This document shows, in pieces, positions 35,301 through 45,242 of a stretch of DNA of 64,000 nucleotides. A model generated the notes under the pieces. The model searched no databases. It saw only the letters and a program-made list of their open reading frames with translations, and was not told the DNA's origin. The translations under genes and the position numbers were made by a program. The stretch lies in the NCBI GenBank assembly GCA_027605045.1, contig JAQFWX010000010.1:314879-378878 (forward strand), given 5' to 3'. This stretch comes from Phallus indusiatus. Its lineage: Eukaryota > Basidiomycota > Agaricomycetes > Phallales > Phallaceae. Position 1 is the stretch's first letter; every line of letters starts with the position of its first letter.

Positions 35301-36016
35301 TTTAGGATCTGTTAATAACGAACCGATAACGATGATGTTTCCTAAACCTCCTTCGCCTATCATACCCCCTCCTTCCGGTCCACGTCCTCCACCGGCTCTA
35401 CCTATTGCTCCTCTACCTCCCCCTCCACCGCCTCCACCGCCACCACCACCATTACCAGCTCGCTCACCTTCTCCTGTTGTGAAACCCCCGGAGGGCCCAA
35501 AACGATTTTTTCCAGGGCGCAAGCCCGGCGGTGGAGAGGGTGTAAATTACTCGGGGGGAAACAAAGGTTTTGAGGATCCCAATGTACGATACACGGATGA
35601 TGTTGGCATCAAAGAAACTTCAATCATAAGACGGCGTTGTCATAATTGTCGGTCCGCTGAAGCACCAAGTTGGAGAAAGTCGAAATTACATGTGGGCAAG
35701 ATTGTACGCCATCACTATTTCTTCTTTCCTACTTTTTCTTTCCGTAAAATTTGTTTCCCTCGTTGATAATACAATTTTTTAGTTGTGCAATAAATGCGGT
35801 ATATATGAATCAACACACATGATGGCGCGACCTTTGAAGACCCGTCCGAGGCGATTACTGCTAACAGGCGAACGTGACTATCACTTTGAAATGTTTAAGA
35901 ATGCAAGCCCTATTACGCCAATAGGTTCACCTACTTCAAGTAGTATCAAACGACGGAGGAAAAGGAAAGACTCTCCTACTTCAGACAACGATGATGATGA
36001 CGATTATAACGAATGA
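32377..36016 (+). CDS. GATA-type zinc finger protein, Pro/Ser-rich
   Basis: Probable DNA-binding transcription factor. ATG 32377 (MSPTPSGHGNTQDDPIEDSV) begins a helical N-terminal region with SLMTPVEFTKLLRSRVKYLL and HLFALETLLSVVSPKELQSL, two similar amphipathic segments. After introns near 33118 and 33324 comes an acidic stretch (DDEDDDGDTNDNGDDAMEEE), then several hundred residues very rich in Pro, His, Tyr and Gln (34340-35140), and a run of twelve prolines near 35418-35453. The finger is near the C-terminus: RRCHNCRSAEAPSWRKSKLH, a final intron (about 35704-35782), then LCNKCGIYESTHMMARPLK. This is CX2C-X19-CX2C, a longer loop than the classical 17-18. A basic tail (SIKRRRKRKDSP) is a likely nuclear signal. 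The stop is at 36016. The target pathway cannot be told from sequence. Confidence 0.8.
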
Positions 36017-37257
36017 ATGAATTTATGCTTGACAGAGCGGGCTCGTATTTCACCCCTTGCCACTCCCTTTTTCTGGTGTACACGTGATTTGATTTCCTTT
36101 TTTTCTTTCTTTCTTTCTTTCTGTGGATTCGGGTTTGCTTGTTTTTTGTTTTCCAAAATAAAAGTGTTTCAGAAGCGGAAGTGATCGCCCAAGAGGTTCC
36201 ATCTACATGTGATGCAAAGACTTGTGCGTGAAACATTTCCCGAGGGAGAAGGTTGGAATGTTGTCGATGCATCTCCAATCCCGGAAAATCCACACTGACG
36301 TTTACCCAAACCAGTTCATCCGAATTCGTCTTTTTTTCCATTAGGCTGATAACATTTGTAGATCGGAGCAGCTTACATATACACTTTAAATATATTCTCG
36401 GAGTTCGTTCGGGGGCCGAGTACCCGTTGGAATCCGAATGGAGAAATCGCCAGGATATATTTTAAGCCTAACATAAATAAATCGCTCTTTCTTATATCGG
36501 TGCTCCAATCTCTAATCTTCCTTATTGTTTCAGGCTTCATCAGGAAACTACAGCTTTTATATTTATTTTTTAACTCCCAAATTTGTGTGTGTACACAAGG
36601 ATCATCGACCCTTGATTATCCATGTTAAGTCTTCTTACGTACGATGGACGAAATAAAGTTCTTATCCGATCATGCAAATATCTAGATATGAGTAAATCAC
36701 ATGTGTAAGAGGGATCACGCGTCCCATGATTTGAATGAATGGAGATTTTTGAGCTTTCGTCTACTTTAATTTTGATTTCGACATTTTTGGTTCATGTAAA
36801 TGATGAATGTAATTTCAAGCTATGTTGTATATCCACCTATTCCGATTTCAAGTCGTCTGCATATTACAGAAGGCGTGGAGGTGTCGGCGTTCCAAAACCA
36901 CCACACCGGCCGGACCTTCGGATGCCTATTGGACGATGGAGATAATAATGTAAATTATAGTTCTGTCGAGGAACAAGCCAATTCAATGATGAAATCATAT
37001 CTAATGGTTATCCCGACCAAAAGCTGATAGTATACGTGTACATTCTGAATGGTAATAGTATTATAGATGAATTGAGAACAAGAGCAATGCGTTCGGGCGT
37101 CGTATTTCTGAGGTTTACCAAGACGTAAATCCCTATTAATTTAAACCGTATCTGTGAATGACACTAAGCTTGGAATTGGGTTTGTAAGCCATGGATGAAT
37201 TGATTACTCACTTTTATAAACCGAAAAGGGAAAAAAGGCTTGCAAGATTCCAAATGT
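36017..37257. other. Intergenic with a short TTTC microsatellite
   Basis: A (TTTC)n run lies at about 36101-36121, in the probable 3' UTR of the GATA gene. The remainder shows no supported gene; plus-strand ORFs near 36739-37027 overlap each other and lack domains. Confidence 0.5.
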
Positions 37258-37632
37258 TCATCTACTACTGCGTTTTTGTGGAACATAGTTTTGAACATAA
37301 TCTTCGGGAATACTAGACCAGAGACCGCTGGTCGTGTTGATGTCATACGTCACGGTTCTGGTACCATTCTATAATAATAATATAGTTTAAACCACAGTGC
37401 CATGCATAATACGAGGACAACAAAAGTACATGATGAATCAACTGTCTTGATAAAGCAACTCGGCCAACGAGATACTGCTGCGTTTGTGGGTTTGCCATGA
37501 ACACGACTTCAGAACCAACCTGAGGAGAGATTAAATCGGACGTTCAAGGGATGGATGTGTGATGGAAAAACGCACTTGGTATCTTGGTCTGTCTGCATAT
37601 ATGATATCTGCTTCGGTGTCTGATCGAGACAT
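37258..37632 (-). CDS. Small hypothetical protein encoded by three exons
   Basis: ATG 37632 starts MSRSDTEADIIYADRPRYQ. A GTGCGT...CTCAG intron joins in phase 0 to VGSEVVFMANPQTQQYLVGR. A GTACTT...TTATAG intron (containing a TTTAAAC branch-like stretch) joins in phase 0 to NGTRTVTYDINTTSGLWSSI and PEDYVQNYVPQKRSSR, with stop TGA at 37258. The product is about 85 residues with no signal peptide. Both introns have the size and signals usual in this window and the reading frame is kept, which is the main argument for a real gene. The GSEVVF...GRVALSRQ portion could be a small beta-barrel, but no family is recognised. Confidence 0.45.
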
Positions 37633-39276
37633 TGTGCGAAATAGAGGTGATGTGTTTAAAGGTGGAATGGGACGAATTTGAAAAGAGTTGAGGGTGCGAA
37701 TGCATAGCTCGGAAGCATAACCCGAGTCCTTTTATGGGGAAAAAATGCTGGGCAATTTTTTTTAGCCTGACGAATAAGGAACGCCAGTGTGGAGCCATTT
37801 TGTCACCATGGATGCAGCCGGAAAAAGAGAAAGAAAAAAGGAAATGCACAGGCTTTGGCAGCGGGTCATTGAAATGAGGACGACATCGAAAGCGACGTGA
37901 TAGAAAAAAAGGTTATCATACAGGTTCATCAATGACTTCATAAAATGATAATATGTGAATCTTCGGGAGATTATCTTTGTAAAGAAGCGGAAAGAAAGGA
38001 TGATTTGACATGCCAGAAGTCTGTTTTAGGAAGTTTTTTACAGAAAGGCCTTAGGGCACATGGTGCAATTGCATCACCTGATCACATGCGAACGCAGTCA
38101 TCTCCGGGAAACTGGATAGCTCAGTTGACCAACTGCCGAACGTTGCCGAGGCTGGCTATCATTGAAATCGATATTGGGCCATCGATGAAGCACTGCTTCA
38201 GCTGGCCTAAATTGGTATTGTCATTCAAAAAAATGCTATGCCCGTGAACAAAACTGCGCGAGATTGTATTTGTTTTTAAGCCTTGCGTTCCCTAATTCTG
38301 ATTGTCTTCTACGATTTCAATAGTTGTCAATAAAGTTTTGAGCGCGGATGTAATTCCTTCGCGGCAACTTTGAAGTTTGGCGTACCGCCTTCATTTTGTT
38401 GAGCTCATGTCTGACATGAGGATCGATACAACGCGTACGATGCACGTCAATGATATCATTGCGAATCGAGATTCTTTGCATCTTTGCATTTTCCCAACTT
38501 TGTTCTTCTTGGTTCCTCCATCATCATTCAGGAAGACTGGGAGCATCGGATGCGATCCGCGGTTAAACGAATTATGCGGGCGTGTCGAGGTTTTACACCC
38601 TAATGCTGTATACTACCATCTTCAGGTTTCTGTATTAGCACTCAGCACGCCCAAGATAGGTAGATGTTTAAACCATATCACAACTTACTCTTCTATCTCA
38701 ATATCAATTCATGACAGATCGAATGATTGCACAACTTTTGTTCATCACACAACGCAGAAGGGGGCTTGCGGCCTGGCATTACACGTTACAGCCTCCTCGT
38801 TGTTTTCACGCGCACGTGCCCGGAGAATCGGTTTAGACGGTCTTTAAAACCTGCCGGGCACTGCAGAGAATATAATTTAAAGCTTTATTGAATTTGTCAT
38901 AGAATGGCCAACTCTCCATCCTTTCCGAGCCCGTCTAGTGGAGCGAGTGCACGTTGTTAAGAGGCCATTATTTTAACATTCACGTAAACCTAATTTACAT
39001 GTACATGGACGAGAAAATTTAATTGATCTACAAATGACAAAAACAAGCGCGGACGTGATCCGTTCGGATCTACAAATACCTTTATCAGATTGCGCATTCG
39101 ATAAGAACACAAAGCACAGGTATTAGCCTGAGGAGCCAATCATCGTTCAAGATATGAATCGGGACAAATGGTACAAATAATCCCTGAATAGCAAGCAAGC
39201 AGCAAACAAATGAGGTAGTTCTTCTTGATAGCACTATGTTAGGATCCACGCATCTTCCACAGCCAGCGCGGTGAAT
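37633..39276. other. Intergenic, no gene supported
   Basis: About 1.6 kb. A 156-residue plus-strand ORF (38377-38847) starts from a non-ATG codon region and lacks any domain; others are shorter. Nothing convincing. Confidence 0.5.
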
Positions 39277-41303
39277 TCATTCCATCACTCGACTGGGCGA
39301 CCAACCACCACGACTTAAGCTATCGTTTTCCTGATTTACTGATGGCGCATCTATTGATTGATCTTCTGTGAATGGACTATGACGTCCCGTCTTTCCATCG
39401 GCAATGATTGATGTATCTATAGGTCTACTCGTTGTTGTGATGGAAGGCTGATGATGATTTGGGGGGGAAACCACTTGACCACCTTGCGGGTTAATTTTGT
39501 TAGGAAGCTGTAGGAATGTCATCAATGCTTCCGTTTGTGGATTAGTATATATCTGCGCTATATATATACATACATGTATATACGCAGACATTAGTTGATA
39601 ACATTGAATCTTTGAATAACCAAAAACCTTACGTTGTTGTCGCCTTGATAGCCGTCCAGGTTGAAAATTAGGAGCGGTCGGAACGAATTGCTGAATTTGG
39701 TTAATCTCAACTAAGCCGCCATTCGGGAGATTTTGTTTCACCCAAGCACGTTCGGTCTCCATTAATATTTCAAGCTCGTCTTTCCGAGGAATCGGCGTCT
39801 GATATCGGTCGAGAGATAGATAGGTATGAAATGCACGGGTAATCACGAGCCATTCAGGATCAAAGGTTATGCAGGGCGACGATAACTTTTCTTCGTTGTC
39901 TAATCTCTTCGGAATATCCATAACCTCCATAAAAGGGAAGACGGAATTTCATGAAATTTTGTCGCAATTCTTTCCCATTGTGAACATAAATACACACCTC
40001 TAGAAAGCGCCGTCCAGGAAGGCATTTATCCAATGCAAGAAATTTGGTTTCTCTGGAAGACATTGACGAGAATGGCTGAACAGTGGAATTGGACTGAGAA
40101 GCGACCTGATCGATCTCATCGTTGAGAACTATTTCATCTGGATTATCATTAATGGTAGAGGTAGTGACGCCGCCCGCTTCGACGTCCAAATCATCGATCT
40201 GAATTTCATCCGGGTTCTTCTCAATTGGAGGGTCTTGCTGCCACTTGGAAGCCGTTGCTTCGACATTGCTACTACCATCGACACCATTGACATGTTTGAA
40301 TGTCGCCTCAAATTTTACATGCATATGGGCAGAGAACCACAATTCTGGCTGTAATGTCTTGAGAAGGTGAAGCATCGGCGGGGATCCCAGCGTGCCCGAT
40401 TGACTGTCTTCTCTGAAATGTGGCTTTCGTCTCAGTAATTCGCTTGTATTGCCATAATGTTCTATAGACTTTGGCCAGTCGTGGGAGAGGAAAATGTCAG
40501 GGCGGGACAACTGTGAGATGTGATAAATTATCGCTTTCGCCGTAAAAGCAAAAAAAAAAAAATTATGAATCCTCTCACCAACCTGTGACAGCTTGGTTAC
40601 ATCGTACTTTCTCGTATGATAGATACTTCTCATCGTAGAATTGTCGTAAGGCATTTTTTCGTAGTAACCTCGAAAAAAAAAACTTTTCTTCATCTTTTAT
40701 TCAAAGGGGAATGACAATGGGGAGTTCTACGCTTACCTAGATGATAATCGTGCGACTTGTATATACCCGAGGATCCTGCTATTCTGATCCCATTCACTTG
40801 GATACAGCCGGAAAAACCAAGGAAGTAAATGTTAGGAGCAAGCCAACCACCGTGATATCTGATTTTTGAAAAAAGTGCTCCAGTCAAGCGTTTAGATAAA
40901 CAGCAGAAAAACTTACAACTCCCATAGATAGTTAGATGCTTCGTGATTTCCACCGATAACGACAGTCAAAACCGGAGCTTGTGCTGTGCCTTCGTAGTAC
41001 CTTTCGCCCCGGCGTGAGCATGAGAAATAAATAGCGAGAAAAGAATTCTGTTTTTACTTGTGAAAATCTCCTAAATGTTTGTATTTTTGAGGAACGGCCA
41101 TGAAGTCGAGATCAGTGCGATTCCGATGTGCTTGAAAGTCTCCACATATAATGAGCATGTCTATCCTTTCCTTATTGCTGAGCTTGTTCACTTCCGCGTA
41201 GATTTTGTCTAGAGCACCATGACAGCATCCTTCAATAGCAATCTATTATTTGAATTTGTTAGTTCCCAAACCAGCAAAAACAAACGATTGAGCTCACTCT
41301 CAT
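39277..41303 (-). CDS. DBR1: RNA lariat debranching enzyme
   Basis: Metallophosphoesterase that hydrolyses the 2'-5' bond of excised intron lariats in the nucleus. Exon 1 is only six coding bases (ATGAGA, 41298-41303); a 55-nt intron joins it to [20 protein letters not shown]. Metal-binding motifs follow in order: [80 protein letters not shown] and [13 protein letters not shown]. The C-terminal Dbr1 domain carries [16 protein letters not shown] and [18 protein letters not shown]. An acidic linker ([16 protein letters not shown], near 40200) splits the two domains and looks lineage-specific. The stop is at 39277. It shares a 314-bp divergent promoter with RAD7. Confidence 0.92.
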
Positions 41304-41617
41304 CCTCTTGAGGGTGACGTCGCAAGCTGGTCTGACGAAACAAGTCTGAGTTTGAAATAGTTATTCCGTAAGTTAAACTTTCTTGTCCTGTGCACGCTTA
41401 TCAATATCTTCTCGTAAGAATTCAGAAATCAGATATATTCTCTTTTAGATATTTCCGAATCTGGTCCTCAACTGGCTTTGTTTGTTCATGGACACCGATG
41501 TTTCGGCCGAGTCTCGGTCATCACCTTATTGTGCGGGACCCGGGCGGAGTTTGAACGCACAAAACACGCTCTTGTTTCTTTTTTTTTCTCACCGGACAAA
41601 AGACGCGATAATTAAAC
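41304..41617. promoter_or_regulatory. Divergent promoter region DBR1 / RAD7
   Basis: The two start codons face away from each other across 314 bp. It holds a GC-rich segment (GTGCGGGACCCGGGCGG near 41532) and a pyrimidine tract before the RAD7 start. No TATA box is evident. Shared promoter activity is an inference from spacing. Confidence 0.5.
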
Positions 41618-43884
41618 ATGTCTCGTAACAATGTACGCGGTCCAACCTCAGCGTTGACAGAGTTTCTCAAGGTTCGCTTATTTTTACAAAGTCTGAACTA
41701 CCAGGTACTAAACTGTGTTTAATCAGGAGCAAGGAATTTCCGCCCGCTCAATCTTAGAGAGACGGCGCGCGTTTCTAGAACAACAGCAGCAGCAACAACA
41801 ACAACAACAACAACAACAAGAAGCTGGCAATAACGCTGATGCTGGTCCGAGTAATACAACTGAGGGTGATGGTGGTCATGACGTTGAAAATGAAGAAAAT
41901 GTTGCAGAAAGTAGTGGTAGAGCGAAGCGGAAGGGAAAGGTGAGTGGCAGCATGCTAGTAGTGCTATCTTTGACATATCATTGTTCCTTTGTCTCTCAGC
42001 GCAAACAAAGTGGTTATGACTCTGACGCTTTGGATGAAACCAATGAAGAACCCAGCGCAAGTCCTTCCAAAAAGCGTAAACTAACTAGGGCTCAAGCGGA
42101 AAAGCTCAAAGCCGAGGAAAAGAAGAGGGCTAAAGGTCGTGGTAAAAAAGGAAAAGGCGACGAGAATAGCGATGATTCTGCGGACGATGATCTGTATCAT
42201 GCTCTTTCAAAAGGGTTTGCGAATGGTGGAAGTGCAGTACCGGCACCTGGTACTTTCGTGAATTGCGTAGAATGCTCGAAGAGGTTTACAGTCGTACGTC
42301 GCTCGCCTGATGTTGTACTCCAAGTATCTTATATCCTGCATTAGACAAAGTACACCGTCGCGTCGAGAGACAAGCTTGGATCACTTTGCAATGTCTGCGT
42401 CAAACAAACGGGTGTCGATCCGTTCAAGAAAGCAACACCAAGAAAGCGAAAGGACCCATCTGAAAAAAGAAAAGTTGTCAGCTTCGAGGAACCAGATCGT
42501 GTGAAGAGCTTAGCGGCTTTGTGCATTGATGTATGTTCGCATGTTTCTCCCGCTACAATTTGTTTATTTGAGGACTGACAAGTAACCCACAAAATTAGGT
42601 TATTGGGCGTCATATCGAAGATGTGGAAGCTTTAGGGGATATTGGCGCTATAAATATGGAGAAGATCGCGAAAGTTATTGCGAAAAATCGGAGCCTGTGA
42701 GCTTCCACGTCCGTTCGTACTGTGATGGTTTGCTGATTGTTACCTAGCACGGCGCAAAACTGTCAATTATTTTACGACAGGAGCAACACTTCATTGGTCT
42801 TATATGATGCTACGAGTGAGTACCCACATTTGTATTTTTTTCGGGGCTGATCGCTTGTCAAAAAAATATAAATAAACAGATCTGCAGAATGACGCGTTTC
42901 GCACTTTAGGCTCCCTCAATCCAAATCTTCAAAATCTCAAGATAAATTTCTGTGGCAGACTGACCGACGATGCTTTGATTTACTGGGCGGAACATCTTCC
43001 TTCTCTCAAGAGAATTGAATTACTGGGTCCGTTCCTGGTCCGTGTCGACGGTTGGACGACTTTCCTTCAGCGAGTAGGATCTCAATTACAAGGATTCCTC
43101 ATAACTCAATCACCTCGTTTCGACGAAAGCTGCCTTACTACACTTACAGACGTCGGAACAAACTTGACAGAGCTACGTCTCTCCGAGATTGGGAAGATGT
43201 CTGATGACTGGATAGACTCTCTTTGCAAATTAACCAATCTTACTTCTCTTGAAATTACGTACCCTGCAGTTTCTTTGAACGATGACTCAGTCGTCAAATT
43301 ACTAGAATATCTCGGGCCCAATCTTGTTCATCTCGACCTTTCTGGCAACGCGAGTTTGTCTGATACTATCGTTCGGAATGGTATATTGCCCAATACGAGG
43401 AACCTAAATCATCTGGGATTAGCAGATATACCACTTGTTACGGATGCTGGTATCGCAGAGTTTTTCAAGTCGTGGACGGATAATCCTCCTCTGGAATTGA
43501 TAAACCTTTCAAAGAATCATCTCCTCGCCATGAATGCACTTGAGGCGCTATTGGACCATTCCGGAACAAGACTAGGTTTACTCAATATCAACAACTGGAA
43601 GGACGCTTCAACCGAGGTGCTATCAACGATAGGCAAGAAAGCACGCCAACTTGTCAAAATCGATATGGGCTTCTGTAGAGGCGTCGATAATTTTGTCATG
43701 AAAGAATTGTTGGACGGCTGTGAGAACATACAAGAGATTAAGTGTTATGGGTGCAATAAAGTGACCATTGATTGTCCTCGTCGGGTTAGTGTTCCATTTT
43801 ACAACGTCGTTGTGGCATTTTGGTTCACGTCGAATATAGACCTCAGTGAGAATATTTGGAGTGGAGGGTCATAGTCGCAATTGA
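41618..43884 (+). CDS. RAD7: DNA repair protein RAD7 (LRR protein of global-genome NER)
   Basis: Partner of Rad16 in nucleotide excision repair of non-transcribed DNA. ATG 41618 gives MSRNNVRGPTSALTEFLK, spliced to EQGISARSILERRRAFLEQ followed by a pure run of 13 glutamines (41781-41819). After a basic/acidic linker, a Cys4 knuckle CVECSKRF ... SLCNVCVKQTG is split by an intron. Then LRRs: GSLNPNLQNLKINFCGRLTD, LTELRLSEIGKMSDDW, LVHLDLSGNASLSD, LNHLGLADIPLVTDAG, LVKIDMGFCRGVDN and IQEIKCYGCNKVTIDCPRR. A final intron (43789-43840) joins to TSVRIFGVEGHSRN, the conserved fungal RAD7 C-terminus, with stop TGA at 43882-43884. The gene faces HEM13 tail-to-tail with about 93 bp between stops. Confidence 0.9.
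41781..41819 (+). repeat. CAA/CAG polyglutamine tract in RAD7
   Basis: Thirteen consecutive Gln codons, a few CAG then mostly CAA, near the N-terminus of RAD7. Likely length-variable between strains. Confidence 0.95.
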
Positions 43885-43977
43885 TCTCGGTTATCAATAT
43901 ATACATAGGGATATATGGAGTAGTGAATCAATATTTTCAGCCAAGCTTGTGTACATTCAAAGATAACAAGATGTAAA

Positions 43978-45048
43978 TTAGCTAACCCAATCTTTTGGAT
44001 TCCTTAAGACGTCCGTTATCTCTTTCTCTGCTGTGTTCTCTTCTTCACCAAAACTTGAACGATATTCCCAAGAGGCGGTATCGGGTAGACTCATGAGAAT
44101 ACTCTCCACACGCGCTCCAGGCGTGTTCAACCCAAACTTTGTACCTCTGTCATACACAAGGTTGAATTCCACATAACGACCCCGTCTGAGGAGCTGCCAT
44201 CGTCGTTTGTGTTCTTCGCTGCCCGGAATAGGGGATGGGATGTTTTCGGGAATCGCGATGCGACGTCGCAGGATAGGTAGATAGGAAGGGACGAAAGCGT
44301 CGCCGCAAGAGCGGATAAACGCCCAGATGTCTTGTTGAGTGCGTGGTCTCTTTTCAACACCAGGAAAACGTTTATGATCGTGTGTGCTGAGATCGTCGAA
44401 GAACAGACCGCCAATACCGCGTGCCTCTTTGCGATGAGGGATGTAAAAGTATTCATCGCACCACTTTTTGAAAGTCGGGTAGAGAGCTTCACCAAATGGA
44501 TCACAAGCGTTCTTTAATGTCCGGTGAAAGTGTTCGGCGTCGTCAGGGAACAAATAAGAGGGTGTGAGATCAGATCCTCCGCCGAACCACCACGCAAGAA
44601 TTTTCGGCGAGACGGTACCCGTCTCCTTGTCCGTCGCTTCCTCGTCATCTGTAATTTCGAAATAACGATAGTTGGCATGTACAGTAGGCGCCTCCGGACG
44701 ACGTGGGTGAATAACCAAACTGAGACCAGCAGCAAAAAAGGGGAGCGATTTTGTGATACCACCCTCGGAGTCGTTCCACGGTAATCCTTCATGATCCGCC
44801 CGCATTTGCTTGATTGCCGCAGGTGGGAGTTTGCCATAGACGACGGATATATTGACACCGCCCTTTTCGATGTGTTTCCCGTTCGATAGGATGGAGGATT
44901 GCCCGTAACCACCTTCAGGTCTGTCCCATTCATCGTTAAAAAATCGGGGTCCGTCTGGATTTAGGGTTTCTATTGACTCGATAATGCGACGTTGGAGGTC
45001 TTTAATGTATGTCTGAACTTGTTCTCTCATACTTGACTGAGAGGACAT
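43978..45048 (-). CDS. HEM13: Oxygen-dependent coproporphyrinogen III oxidase
   Basis: Converts coproporphyrinogen III to protoporphyrinogen IX using O2, in heme synthesis (cytosolic in yeast). Single exon of 356 residues, the usual length, from ATG 45048 (MSSQSSMREQVQTYIKDLQR). Signature stretches: GGVNISVVYGKLPPAA, HPRRPEAPTVHANYRYFE, AWWFGGGSDLTPSYLFPDD, KKWCDEYFYIPHRKEARGIG, GLFFDDLS, GRYVEFNLVYDRGTKFGL and ARVESILMSLP. All are the conserved core of the family, with no break. The gene being intronless is unusual in this window. The start is supported by the short N-terminus typical of non-mitochondrial forms. It lies between RAD7 and an MFS gene; heme also serves the P450s further left, but that is no sign of co-regulation. 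Confidence 0.97.
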   Translation of the reverse strand: MSSQSSMREQVQTYIKDLQRRIIESIETLNPDGPRFFNDEWDRPEGGYGQSSILSNGKHIEKGGVNISVVYGKLPPAAIKQMRADHEGLPWNDSEGGITKSLPFFAAGLSLVIHPRRPEAPTVHANYRYFEITDDEEATDKETGTVSPKILAWWFGGGSDLTPSYLFPDDAEHFHRTLKNACDPFGEALYPTFKKWCDEYFYIPHRKEARGIGGLFFDDLSTHDHKRFPGVEKRPRTQQDIWAFIRSCGDAFVPSYLPILRRRIAIPENIPSPIPGSEEHKRRWQLLRRGRYVEFNLVYDRGTKFGLNTPGARVESILMSLPDTASWEYRSSFGEEENTAEKEITDVLRNPKDWVS

Positions 45049-45242
45049 TGCGGTTGGCGATAAACCATTCCAGGTCGCTGAGAAGCATTATATGATCTAT
45101 CTTTGGGTGATGACATAAGTCAAGGAACGCAAATCACAACAGATAACAACGTGGTTCCACAATGCCTTATTGGATTAGACATCTACCAATTTATTCCACG
45201 AGAAGCACTGATACAGCTGGTATTACAGAATTTATTTTTAGT

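Noticed and set aside
33651..35522. Several minus-strand ORFs, including a Gly-rich one, opposite the GATA gene
   Set aside because: They are reverse-strand shadows of Pro/Ser/Glu-rich codons in the plus-strand gene.
38377..38847. 156-residue plus-strand ORF
   Set aside because: Composition is not protein-like, it has no domain, and no exon signals are consistent with the surroundings.
44127..44933. Minus-strand ORFs of 125 and 139 residues in other frames
   Set aside because: They overlap the unambiguous HEM13 frame.
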